In this document: in pieces, positions 49,436 through 58,376 of the stretch
Layout of the letters: every line of letters begins with the position of its first letter
Numbering within the stretch: position 1 is the first letter of the stretch
Assembly (NCBI GenBank): GCA_002279355.1
Contig: NCBV01000004.1
Coordinates: forward strand, 1 to 64,000
Reading direction: 5' to 3'
Source: Acidiphilium sp. 37-60-79
GTDB taxonomy: Bacteria; Pseudomonadota; Alphaproteobacteria; Acetobacterales; Acetobacteraceae
Length of the DNA: 64,000 nucleotides
The notes under the pieces: generated by a model
Seen by the model: only the letters and a program-made list of their open reading frames with translations
Told to the model about the DNA's origin: nothing
The model's database searches: none
Position numbers and translations under genes: made by a program

Positions 49436-50451
49436 GCCACCTCGCCATCATCGCCATAGCCGATCAACGCCAACGCCCGGCCGCGCAGGCCGAGCAGGCC
49501 AAGCTGATGGATCAGCGCGGCTTCGGCGCCATGGGTGACCCAGATTTCCGGAGCCTCGGTTTGCGCGATGGTGTGCAATATCGCCGCCCAATCGGCATGA
49601 TCGGAAATCACCAAGGGCAATTCCACCAAGCTGGCTTTGGCACGCTGGCGCACCCCCATCCAGCCGGAGGCGGCGGCAATCACCGGATCATCGAGCCGCC
49701 GCGCCCACCGATCCGCGATGGCCGAGGGCGGGGCGAGCACGATGGCGCCGTGCAGCGCCGATTTATCGGCAATAGTGGCCGGGCGCAGATCGCCCAGCCT
49801 CACACCGAAGTTTTCATAGAGCGCACATAATTTGACCAGCGCGCCATGGAGAAAAATCGGGGCATCATAGCCCGCCTGCCGCAAGAGCGCGATCAGCCTT
49901 TGGGTTTTGCCCAGGCCATAGGCGCCGATCAGATGCGGGCGCTGGGGAAATAACGCGACCGAGGCGAGCAGACGGGCCATTTCATCCGTGGCGTTGGGGT
50001 GACGAAAAATCGGCAAGCCGAATGTGGCCTCCGTCACGAAGACATCACAAATCATCGGCTCGAATGGCGCGCAGGTTGGGTCCGGCTGGCGCTTGTAATC
50101 GCCCGAGATCACGACACGGCTGCCCTGGTAATCGAGCACGATTTGGCACGACCCCAGCACATGCCCGGCTGGAACAAAGCGAATATCCACGTCATTGACG
50201 CGAATCCGTTCACCGGGGATTGCGGCTTGCTGGATGGTACCCGCTTTGCCCTCCGCCATGCGCACCTGCATGATTGCCAGCGTCTCGGCGCTCGCGAGCA
50301 CATGGGCGTGACCGGGGCGGGCATGATCGGCATGACCATGGGTGATCAGCGCGCGGTCGACCGCGCGGGTCGGATCGATGAAAAATCCGCCGGGGAGACA
50401 AAATAGCCCCTCGGGGCGGGGTTGCAGCCAGGTCGAAGGGTGCGGCGCCAT
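49432..50451 (-). CDS. Ligase-associated MBL-fold DNA exonuclease
   Basis: A 339-residue metallo-beta-lactamase protein of the SNM1/mRNA 3'-end-processing type. The metal motif H38-x-H40-x-D42-H43 is in LITHGHADHARPGH; the following FVPAGHVLGSCQIVLDY and VISGDYKR supply later ligands. Members of this group partner with ATP-dependent ligases as exonucleases. It overlaps the ligase start by 4 nt. The helicase gene is divergent, with at most 14-53 bp between starts, so the two operons must share one small promoter region. Confidence 0.93.
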   Translation of the reverse strand: MAPHPSTWLQPRPEGLFCLPGGFFIDPTRAVDRALITHGHADHARPGHAHVLASAETLAIMQVRMAEGKAGTIQQAAIPGERIRVNDVDIRFVPAGHVLGSCQIVLDYQGSRVVISGDYKRQPDPTCAPFEPMICDVFVTEATFGLPIFRHPNATDEMARLLASVALFPQRPHLIGAYGLGKTQRLIALLRQAGYDAPIFLHGALVKLCALYENFGVRLGDLRPATIADKSALHGAIVLAPPSAIADRWARRLDDPVIAAASGWMGVRQRAKASLVELPLVISDHADWAAILHTIAQTEAPEIWVTHGAEAALIHQLGLLGLRGRALALIGYGDDGEVA

Positions 50452-50465
50452 GCTGCTATCATGGG

Positions 50466-52961
50466 TTGGATTGCAGCTTTCGCAAAGCCTGCCATCTTAA
50501 TTGGGTGATTGCCCTACCGCCCCGCTTTGCTGATTGGTTTGCCGAACGTGGCTGGCGCGTGCGCGACCATCAGCTTGCGGTCATGCAGGCGGTGCGAGCC
50601 GGGCAACATGCGTTGCTGATTGCGCCGACCGGCGGCGGCAAAACCCTGGCCGGGTTTTTGCCGAGCCTGACCGAGCTTGCGCATACGCCAACGGAGCATC
50701 TCCACACGCTCTATATCAGCCCGCTCAAGGCGCTGGCCACCGATATTGCCCGCAATTTGCAAGCGCCGATCCGCGAGATGGATCTGCCGATCCGGGTGGA
50801 AACCCGCAGCGGCGATACGCCAGCCAATCGCCGGGCGCGGCAGCGCGATCGCCCGCCGCATTTGTTATTGACCACGCCGGAAAGCTTGGCGCTTCTCCTT
50901 TATGCGCCGGGTGCCGCTGATTATTTTGCCGGGCTGCGGATGATCGTGATCGATGAGGTGCATGCATTGGCTGGCACTAAGCGGGGTGATCAGCTTGCGC
51001 TGTGTTTAGCGCGGCTCAGCATGCTGGCACCCGCCGCACGGCGGATCGGGCTATCGGCGACCATCGCGCATCCGGACGCGATGCAGCGCTGGCTCTCACC
51101 CGATGGGCGCGGGTCAGAAACCACGTTGATCACCGGGGCCGCCGGATCAGCGCCGGTGATCGAGATGCTGGTCGCACCGGTGCGGATGCCTTGGGCCGGG
51201 CATATGGGGCTGATGGCGGCGGGGGCGATTTTGGAGCGGATTAAGGCGGCGCGGATGAGTATTGTGTTCGTCAATACCCGTGCGCAGGCCGAGCTGATGT
51301 TCGAGGCGCTCTGGCGGCATAATGACGACACCATCCCGATTGCGCTGCATCATGGCAGCCTCGCGGTCGAGCAACGGCGGCGGGTCGAGGCGGCGATGGC
51401 GAATGGGGCGTTACGCGCCGTGGTGGCAACCTCCTCGCTTGATTTGGGGATCGATTGGGCAGCGGTTGATCAGGTGATCCAGGTCGCCGCACCGAAAGGC
51501 GTCTCGCGGCTGATGCAGCGTTTGGGCCGCGCCAATCACCGGCTGGATGAAGCCTCGCATGCGCTGCTGGTGCCGGCCAACCGCTTTGAGGTGCTCGAAT
51601 GCGTGGCGGCGATGGCCAGTGCGGCGGCGGGGGAGTTGGACGGCGAGCCGCCGCGCCCTGGTGCACTTGATGTGTTGGCCCAGCATATTTTGGGCTGCGC
51701 GTGCGCGGGGCCGTTTCATCCGGATGCGCTATTTGCCGAGATTAGCCGTGCCGCCCCCTATGCAGACCTGGCGCGGACCGATTTTGACGATGTGCTGCGC
51801 TATGTCGAGGATGGTGGCTACGCACTCGCCGCCTATGAGCGCTACCGGAAATTATTTCGTGATGCGGCAGGCCTGGTGCACGTGATGAACCAAAAAGTGG
51901 TCCGGCAGTGCCGGATGAATCTCGGCACCATTGTTGAGGCGCCGACGCTGAAATTGCGGCTGGGGCATGAGCGCGGGCCGATGCTGGGCGAGGTTGAGGA
52001 ATATTTCGCGGCCATGCTGCGCCCGGGCGATACGTTTTTATTTGCGGGGCGGCGGCTGAATTTTGTTGGCTTACGCGAGACCAGCCTGATCGCGGTGGAC
52101 GGGGGCGTCGGCGAGCCGAAAATCCCCGCTTATATGGGCGGGCGCATGCCGCTTTCGACCCATTTGGCGGATCGCGTGCGGGCCCTGCTGCAGCGGCGGG
52201 CCGATTGGGATCAATTGCCCGCGCCGGTGCGCGAATGGCTGGAGATGCAGGCTTTGCGCTCGGAATTGCCTGGCGAGGCCAATTTATTGGTGGAAAGCTT
52301 TCCGCGTGGTGGGCGCTGGTATTTGGTCGCTTATTGCTTTGAAGGGCGGCAAGCGCATCAGGCGCTGGGCATGTTACTGACACGCCGGATGGAGCGGTTT
52401 GGCGATCAGCCTTTGGGCTTCGTTGCCACCGATTATGTGCTGGGCATTTGGAGCGCCCGCCCGCCGCAGGATATTGCGCGATTATTCGCACCCGACCTGC
52501 TGGGGGATGATTTGGAGGAATGGCTGGCGGAGAGTGCGATGCTCAAGCGCAGCTTTCGCGCCGTCGCGGTTATCGCAGGATTAATCGAGCGGCTGCATCC
52601 CGGCGGCGAACGCAACCGTAGACAGATCACGATCAATACCGATCTCATATACGATGTGCTGCGCAAACATGAACCTGACCATATTCTGCTCCGCGCCACC
52701 CGCGCCGATGCCGCGCACGGGCTGGTTGATCTTAGCCGGATCGCCGGGATGCTCAACCGCATCCAGGGCCGGATTACGCACCGGGCCCTTCCGCGCGTCT
52801 CGCCGCTCGCGGTGCCGGTGTTGCTGGAGATTGGCCGCGAGCCGATCAGCGGGCTCAGCGCCGAGGAAGCGCTGCTCAACGAGGCCGCCGCCTTGGTCGC
52901 GGAATGTTTCAATGATCCACAAGCCGACCCCGCACCCCTGGCGCTGCGGGCCGCGATGTGA
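50466..52961 (+). CDS. Ligase-associated DEXH-box helicase (Lhr-like)
   Basis: An 831-residue superfamily 2 helicase. Motif I is APTGGGKTLAG, motif Ia YISPLKALATDIARNL, motif II VIDEVHAL, motif III GLSATIAHP, and motif VI LMQRLGRANHR. The Lhr-type C-terminal region follows. It unwinds DNA, probably feeding the exonuclease, ligase and PdeM. The start is uncertain: TTG 50466 gives the longest form and GTG 50505 (VIALPPRFADWFAERGW) is also possible and leaves room for a promoter; neither has a good Shine-Dalgarno. pdeM follows 13 nt after the stop. Confidence 0.93.
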   Translation: MDCSFRKACHLNWVIALPPRFADWFAERGWRVRDHQLAVMQAVRAGQHALLIAPTGGGKTLAGFLPSLTELAHTPTEHLHTLYISPLKALATDIARNLQAPIREMDLPIRVETRSGDTPANRRARQRDRPPHLLLTTPESLALLLYAPGAADYFAGLRMIVIDEVHALAGTKRGDQLALCLARLSMLAPAARRIGLSATIAHPDAMQRWLSPDGRGSETTLITGAAGSAPVIEMLVAPVRMPWAGHMGLMAAGAILERIKAARMSIVFVNTRAQAELMFEALWRHNDDTIPIALHHGSLAVEQRRRVEAAMANGALRAVVATSSLDLGIDWAAVDQVIQVAAPKGVSRLMQRLGRANHRLDEASHALLVPANRFEVLECVAAMASAAAGELDGEPPRPGALDVLAQHILGCACAGPFHPDALFAEISRAAPYADLARTDFDDVLRYVEDGGYALAAYERYRKLFRDAAGLVHVMNQKVVRQCRMNLGTIVEAPTLKLRLGHERGPMLGEVEEYFAAMLRPGDTFLFAGRRLNFVGLRETSLIAVDGGVGEPKIPAYMGGRMPLSTHLADRVRALLQRRADWDQLPAPVREWLEMQALRSELPGEANLLVESFPRGGRWYLVAYCFEGRQAHQALGMLLTRRMERFGDQPLGFVATDYVLGIWSARPPQDIARLFAPDLLGDDLEEWLAESAMLKRSFRAVAVIAGLIERLHPGGERNRRQITINTDLIYDVLRKHEPDHILLRATRADAAHGLVDLSRIAGMLNRIQGRITHRALPRVSPLAVPVLLEIGREPISGLSAEEALLNEAAALVAECFNDPQADPAPLALRAAM

Positions 52962-52974
52962 AATTGACCAATCG

Positions 52975-53652
52975 ATGAATGCTGCGCCCCTCCATCGTGC
53001 CGGTCACCGGTTTTTGTTCGACCCGGCGGGGGTAGTGTTTTGGCCCGCGCAAAAAACCCTGATCGTCGCCGATTTGCATTTGGAAAAAGCCTCTGCCGGG
53101 GCCGTGCGCGGTCAGCTCGTGCCGCCTTATGATAGCCGCACCACGCTCGACCGGCTGGCGCGCCTCGTGCGGCGTTACGCGCCGGAGACGATCATCGCAC
53201 TCGGCGATTCGTTTCACGATACTGCCGGGCGCAGCCGGATGGCGGCTGAGGATGAAGCCCGGCTGGCACGGCTGGAGGCGGCGCATAAGGTGGTATGGAT
53301 TGCCGGAAATCATGATCCGCAGGCATCGTCGCCGAGCGAATGGATGATCGACACCGTTACCCTCCGCCATCAAGCGGCGAGGGTAACGCCAGGTTCGATC
53401 GAGTTTTCCGGACATTTTCATCCCAAAGCGAGCATCATCACGCGTGCGGCGCGAATTACCCGCCCCTGCTTTGTGGTCGATCATCAGCGGGTGGTTCTGC
53501 CGAGTTTCGGCGCTTATACGGGCGGGCTTGATGTTACCGCCGCACCGATCCGCAGCCTATTTTCGCGGGGTGGTCAGGTATTGTTGCTCGGCGCGGACCG
53601 ATTACATGGCTTTGCGCTGGCCGATGCCGCGCGTGCGGCGCGGGCGGCGTGA
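52975..53652 (+). CDS. pdeM: PdeM, ligase-associated DNA-damage endonuclease
   Basis: A 225-residue calcineurin-like phosphoesterase. Metal motifs are LIVADLHLEKAS, ALGDSFHD, WIAGNHDPQ and FSGHFHPKA. As the fourth member of the ligase-associated set it is named PdeM, an endonuclease in DNA-damage response. ATG 52975 gives the family N-terminus (RAGHRFLFDPAGVVFWPAQK); the longer frame upstream overlaps the helicase. Its TGA overlaps the photolyase ATG by one base (TGATG), so repair-set and photolyase genes are translationally coupled. Confidence 0.93.
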   Translation: MNAAPLHRAGHRFLFDPAGVVFWPAQKTLIVADLHLEKASAGAVRGQLVPPYDSRTTLDRLARLVRRYAPETIIALGDSFHDTAGRSRMAAEDEARLARLEAAHKVVWIAGNHDPQASSPSEWMIDTVTLRHQAARVTPGSIEFSGHFHPKASIITRAARITRPCFVVDHQRVVLPSFGAYTGGLDVTAAPIRSLFSRGGQVLLLGADRLHGFALADAARAARAA

Positions 53653-55070
53653 TGGCGACATCGCTGGTCTGGCTGCGCAATGATTTGCGCCTTGCCGATA
53701 ACCCCGCTCTGGCCGCCGGTTTGGCGGGCGGGCCGGTGGCGTTGGTTTATGTGCTGGACCCGGCTGCGCGCTGGGGTGGCGCGTCGCTATGGTGGCTGCA
53801 TCAATCGCTCGACCGGCTGGGCGCGGATATCGCCGCGCGCGGCGGGCAGTTGGTGCTCCGGCGTGGCGATTCCCGGCAGATCATCCCGGCTTTGGCGCAG
53901 GAACTTGGCGCAACGACCGTGCAGGCTGGGCGGGCGCATGAGCCGTATTTGCGCGAGATTGATCGTGACGTCGCCGCCTCCTTGCACGCCATCGGGATTG
54001 AGTTTCAGCGCCATCGTTCCGCCTTGGCGCTGGCGCCGGAGGCGGTGCTGAACCAAGCGGGCGGCGTGTATGGGGTTTATACGCCGTTTTCACGGGCATG
54101 TTTCGAGAAATTCACGCCACGCCCGCCGATTCCAGCCCCTGCCCGCCTCGCTCAGCTCGGGCCGATCGCGAGCGATGATCTGGCCGATTGGGGTTTGCTG
54201 CCAAGCGCGCCGGATTGGGCGGGCGGGCTGCGCGCCGCTTGGCAGCCCGGTGAGGCGGGCGCGCAGGCGCAACTCGCCGCCTTTGGGGCCGGGCGGCTTG
54301 ATCAATATGATTTGACCCGCAATCAGCCGGGCATTCCCGGCACCTCGATGCTGTCGCCGCATTTGCATTGGGGCGAAATCGCGATTGATGCGGTTTGGCG
54401 CACGGCGGACGCGCTGCCCACCCCCCGCCATGAGGGCAAACAGCATTATTTGAAGGAATTGCTGTGGCGCGAATTCGCCGCCTATTTGCTCTGGCATCAC
54501 CCAAGCTTAGCGAGCGCGCCGATGCGCGCTGAATTCGAGCAGGTGGCTTGGCGCGATGCACCTTCAGAGCTGCGCGCCTGGCAGCGCGGTATGACTGGCG
54601 TGCCGATTATTGATGCGGGCATGCGCCAACTTTGGCAAACCGGCTGGCTGCACAATCGGGTGCGCATGATTGTTGCATCCTACCTGATCAAACATTTGCT
54701 CATTCCCTGGCAAACGGGGGCTGCGTGGTTTTGGGATACGCTGGTCGATGCCGATCACGCCTCTAACGCCGCGTCATGGCAATGGGTGGCGGGATCGGGC
54801 GCTGATGCCGCGCCATATTTCCGAATTTTCAATCCGGTGCTGCAAGGCGCCAAATTCGACCCTGATGGCGCCTATGTACGCCGCTTCGTGCCGGAGTTGG
54901 CGCGCCTGCCCGATGCGCATATCCATGCGCCGTGGGAGGCGCCCGCAATGGTGCTGCAGGCCGCCGGCGTGGTGCTGGGCGAAAATTACCCGCAACCGCT
55001 GGTGGATTTGAAATATGGCCGTGAGCGTGCGCTCGCCGCCTTCAAAATTTTGGGAAAAAATGCGGCATGA
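53652..55070 (+). CDS. phrB: Deoxyribodipyrimidine photolyase
   Basis: A 472-residue photolyase/cryptochrome. It opens SLVWLRNDLRLADNPALAAG. The FAD domain includes QPGIPGTSMLSPHLHWGEI, LKELLWREFAAYLLWHHPSL and NAASWQWVAGSGADAAPYFR, and GMRQLWQTGWLHNRVRMI. These are signature class I photolyase blocks, and the enzyme should reverse UV-induced pyrimidine dimers using blue light. ATG 53652 follows the pdeM stop by overlap. The next gene starts inside its stop codon (ATGA). Confidence 0.95.
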   Translation: MATSLVWLRNDLRLADNPALAAGLAGGPVALVYVLDPAARWGGASLWWLHQSLDRLGADIAARGGQLVLRRGDSRQIIPALAQELGATTVQAGRAHEPYLREIDRDVAASLHAIGIEFQRHRSALALAPEAVLNQAGGVYGVYTPFSRACFEKFTPRPPIPAPARLAQLGPIASDDLADWGLLPSAPDWAGGLRAAWQPGEAGAQAQLAAFGAGRLDQYDLTRNQPGIPGTSMLSPHLHWGEIAIDAVWRTADALPTPRHEGKQHYLKELLWREFAAYLLWHHPSLASAPMRAEFEQVAWRDAPSELRAWQRGMTGVPIIDAGMRQLWQTGWLHNRVRMIVASYLIKHLLIPWQTGAAWFWDTLVDADHASNAASWQWVAGSGADAAPYFRIFNPVLQGAKFDPDGAYVRRFVPELARLPDAHIHAPWEAPAMVLQAAGVVLGENYPQPLVDLKYGRERALAAFKILGKNAA

Positions 55071-56368
55071 TCAGTGAAAAACCCCGTCTCGCGGTGATTG
55101 GTGCGGGGATTGCTGGCCTATCGATGGCTTGGCTTGCGCGCAATGATTTTGACGTGACGCTCTTCGAAGCCGAGGGCCGGTTGGGTGGCCATGCGGACAC
55201 CCAGCATGTGACACTCGATGGGCGCGAGATTGCCGTTGATACTGGCTTCATCGTGCTCAATGATCGGAATTACCCGAACCTCGAAGGGCTGTTTGCTGCG
55301 CTAGATGTCGCGACGCATGATAGCGATATGTCGTTTGGCGTCTCGATTGGCGACGGCGCGCTGGAATATGGCGGCGGCACGCTAGGTCAGCTTTTTGCGC
55401 AAAAGAGCAATATGCTGAAGCCGCGATTCTGGCGCATGATCCAGGATATTTTGCGGTTCAACCGCGAGGCGCCGGCCTTGATTACCAGCAACAGCACCGA
55501 GAGTTTGGGCGATTATATCGATCGTAACGGCTATGGCGTCGGTTTTGCTGAGGATCATATTCTGCCGATGGGGGCCGCGATCTGGTCAGCCTCGATCGAG
55601 GGGATGCGGGATTTTCCAGCGCGCAATTTCGTGCGGTTTTTTCACAATCACGGGCTGCTCACCGTCAATAATCGGCCGCAATGGCGCACCGTGACGGGCG
55701 GCTCGTGCTGCTATGTCGCAAAACTGCGCGCAGCACTGGGGGCGCGGATAAGTCTATCGAGCCCCGTGCGCGAAATCAGGCGCGACGCGCAGGGCATAAT
55801 TGTTATCACCGATGGCGCACAAAGCCATTTTGATCAGGCGGTGCTGGCCTGCCATGCCGATGAAGCGCTGGCGATGATCGGGCAACCCAGCGCGCTCGAG
55901 CAAAACATATTGGGCGCCATTGGGTTTCAGGATAACCGGGCGGTGCTGCATACTGATGCGCGATTGATGCCCAAGCGGCGCGCTGTTTGGTCATCCTGGA
56001 ATTATTTGGCACGCAACAGCGGCGATCACCAACATGGCGTTAGTTTGACCTATTGGATGAATATGCTCCAAGGCATGCAAACCGCCCAACCGCTCTTGGT
56101 GACCTTGAACCCGCTGATCGAGCCTGATCCGGCCTTGGTTTTACGGGAACGGCATTATCGCCATCCGCAATTCAATGCGCAGGCGATGGCCGCGCAAGAG
56201 CAATTACCGGCCATTCAAGGCAAAGCGGGCTTGTGGTTTGCCGGTGCTTGGACTGGCTGGGGCTTTCATGAGGATGGCATCGCCTCGGCGGTGCAGATTG
56301 CGCGGGCGCTGGGCATCACGATCCCATGGCGGGCCGCTGATCATCGCCCGGCAGCGCAGGCGGCGTGA
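55067..56368 (+). CDS. FAD-dependent amine-oxidase-like oxidoreductase
   Basis: A 433-residue flavoprotein. The N-terminal dinucleotide motif VIGAGIAGLSMAWLARN and the FEAEGRLGGHADT segment define the NAD(P)/FAD oxidoreductase fold; the C-terminal FAD block is GLWFAGAWTGWGFHEDGIAS. It belongs to the branch that neighbours DUF1365 and cyclopropane-fatty-acid synthase genes in many Proteobacteria. It may oxidise a membrane-lipid acyl chain; the substrate is not evident. It overlaps both neighbours by 4 nt. Confidence 0.9.
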   Translation: MISEKPRLAVIGAGIAGLSMAWLARNDFDVTLFEAEGRLGGHADTQHVTLDGREIAVDTGFIVLNDRNYPNLEGLFAALDVATHDSDMSFGVSIGDGALEYGGGTLGQLFAQKSNMLKPRFWRMIQDILRFNREAPALITSNSTESLGDYIDRNGYGVGFAEDHILPMGAAIWSASIEGMRDFPARNFVRFFHNHGLLTVNNRPQWRTVTGGSCCYVAKLRAALGARISLSSPVREIRRDAQGIIVITDGAQSHFDQAVLACHADEALAMIGQPSALEQNILGAIGFQDNRAVLHTDARLMPKRRAVWSSWNYLARNSGDHQHGVSLTYWMNMLQGMQTAQPLLVTLNPLIEPDPALVLRERHYRHPQFNAQAMAAQEQLPAIQGKAGLWFAGAWTGWGFHEDGIASAVQIARALGITIPWRAADHRPAAQAA

Positions 56369-57162
56369 ATAATTTGGTTACCTCTGGGGTGCTGATTGAA
56401 CCTCCGGCGATTTATGCTGGCAAGGTTAGCCATGTGCGGTTTGAGAAATTCATCCATCGATTCGTCTATCGCATTTGGATGTTGGCGGTGGATTTGGACG
56501 ATCTTGATCAATTCGCCGCACGCAGCACGCTATTTCGCCATAATCGCCTCGGGCTGATCAGCCTGCATGATCGCGATCATGGCCCCCGGGATGGCTCAGC
56601 CTTGCGGCCATGGGCCGCGGCGATCTTGACTGACCATGGCTATGAAAACTTTGCCGCACGCATCCGTTTCATGGTGATCCCCCGTATCTTGGGGTATGGC
56701 TTTAACCCGATTGCATTTTACTTCTGCTATGCTGCTGATGGCACGCTTGGCGCGGTTTTGCACCAAGTGAAAAACACCTTTGGCGATCAAGTGATCTATG
56801 CCATCCCGGTGACACCGGGCACCGGCACGGTGCGTCAAACCGCGACCAAATCGATGCATGTATCACCGTTTTTTGATATGCACGGGCATTATGCGTTCGC
56901 CTTCACTCGCCCTGGCGCAGGATTTCGCTTGGGCATTCGCTATAGCGCTGCAGCGCCGCGACTGAATGTGGTGATGGCGCTCAACGCAACGCCTGCGACT
57001 GACCGCGCGTTAACCGCGCAATTACTGCGCATGCCGCTGATGGCCTTCAAGGTGATTGCCTCCATTCACTGGCATGCGCTGCGGCTTTTCATCCGCGGCG
57101 CGCATTTTCATCGTGAACCCTCGACCGGCCATCCGCCGATTGTCCCTGGAGAAACGTCATGA
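56365..57162 (+). CDS. DUF1365 family protein
   Basis: A 265-residue protein of the DUF1365 family, which almost always sits between the FAD oxidoreductase and cfa-like genes. Family blocks are KFIHRFVYRIWMLAVDLDDL, RIRFMVIPRILGYGFNPIAF and KSMHVSPFFDMHGHY. A lipid-modification role is assumed from context only. It starts at GTG 56365, whose GTGA overlaps the preceding stop, and ends inside the next start. No membrane anchor is clear. Confidence 0.87.
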   Translation: MNNLVTSGVLIEPPAIYAGKVSHVRFEKFIHRFVYRIWMLAVDLDDLDQFAARSTLFRHNRLGLISLHDRDHGPRDGSALRPWAAAILTDHGYENFAARIRFMVIPRILGYGFNPIAFYFCYAADGTLGAVLHQVKNTFGDQVIYAIPVTPGTGTVRQTATKSMHVSPFFDMHGHYAFAFTRPGAGFRLGIRYSAAAPRLNVVMALNATPATDRALTAQLLRMPLMAFKVIASIHWHALRLFIRGAHFHREPSTGHPPIVPGETS

Positions 57163-58376
57163 CCGACGCCACCGCCGTTGCCCATACAAGCCTGCCACGC
57201 GACCGCCGATTGCGGTTGGGGCTCAGCATTGCCAAGCTGATCAAGGCTGGGACGATGGAAGTAATCTTGCCTGATGGCAGTGTGCATCATTTCGCCGGCA
57301 CCGAGCCGGGACCGGCGGCAACACTGATTGTGCGCGACGCGCGGATGATTGCGAAGTTAGTATTCGGCGGCAGCCTTGGCTTGAGTGAGGCCTATCTCGA
57401 TGGCGATTGGGACAGCCCCAATTTGATCGACGTGCTGCGGCTCGGCACGCTGAATGAGGCGGCGTGGGAAGATATGTTGCGCGGCAAATTATGGGCGCGG
57501 GTGGTGAGCACGATTGCGCATAAATTGCGCCCCAATACCCGCAAGGGTGCGCGGCGGAATATCGCCGAACATTATGATCTGGGCAACGATTTTTACGCAT
57601 CATGGCTTGATGAAACCATGACCTATTCGGCCGCTTTGTTTGATCGTGATGCCAATAGTTTGGAAGTCGCTCAACGCTCCAAAATCCACCGGCTCTGCAA
57701 GGCGCTGGAGTTGCAGCCGGGCATGAGCGTGTTGGAAGTGGGCTGTGGCTGGGGCAGTTTCGCGGAAATCGCCGCGCGTGATTATGGCGCGAGGGTAACG
57801 GGCATCACGTTATCACGCGAGCAGTTAGAATTTGGTCAGGCGCGCATTGCGAAATCTGGATTGGTCGACCGCGTTTCGCTCGAGCTGCGCGATTATCGTG
57901 ATGTATCCCAACAATTTGACCGGATTGCCTCAATCGAAATGTTCGAGGCAGTGGGCGAGTCTTATTGGCCAACCTATTTTAACTGCCTGCGTGATCGGTT
58001 GCGCCCTGGCGGGTTGGCTGGTCTGCAAATCATCACGATTGCTGATCGGTATTTCGATGATTATCGCTCCAGCGCCGATTTCATCCAACGCTATGTATTT
58101 CCGGGTGGCATGCTCCCCTCGCCGAGCCGACTGCATGCGGAAATTAGTCGGGCGGGGTTGCATCTGCGCGATAGTTTTTGGTTCGGCCCCGATTACGCCG
58201 ATACGCTGGCCCGCTGGGGCAAGACATTTCAGGATTCTTGGCCACGGATCACCAAATTTTCGCGCCAATATGACACACGGTTCAAACGGCTTTGGGAATT
58301 TTATCTTGCCTATTGCGAAGCTGGTTTTCGCGCCGGCTGGACCGATGTTGGGCAGTTTGTGATCGCGCGGCCCTGA
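57159..58376 (+). CDS. cfa: Cyclopropane-fatty-acyl-phospholipid synthase family methyltransferase
   Basis: A 405-residue SAM-dependent methyltransferase. The SAM motif is MSVLEVGCGWGSFAEIA, and AEHYDLGNDFYASWLDETMTYS plus FPGGMLPS are hallmark CFA-synthase blocks. It adds a methylene or methyl group to unsaturated acyl chains of membrane phospholipids. Membrane cyclopropanation gives acid and oxidative tolerance. It follows the FAD protein and DUF1365, overlapping by 4 nt. A true cyclopropane product is likely but not certain, since related enzymes make branched or furan lipids. Confidence 0.92.
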   Translation: MTDATAVAHTSLPRDRRLRLGLSIAKLIKAGTMEVILPDGSVHHFAGTEPGPAATLIVRDARMIAKLVFGGSLGLSEAYLDGDWDSPNLIDVLRLGTLNEAAWEDMLRGKLWARVVSTIAHKLRPNTRKGARRNIAEHYDLGNDFYASWLDETMTYSAALFDRDANSLEVAQRSKIHRLCKALELQPGMSVLEVGCGWGSFAEIAARDYGARVTGITLSREQLEFGQARIAKSGLVDRVSLELRDYRDVSQQFDRIASIEMFEAVGESYWPTYFNCLRDRLRPGGLAGLQIITIADRYFDDYRSSADFIQRYVFPGGMLPSPSRLHAEISRAGLHLRDSFWFGPDYADTLARWGKTFQDSWPRITKFSRQYDTRFKRLWEFYLAYCEAGFRAGWTDVGQFVIARP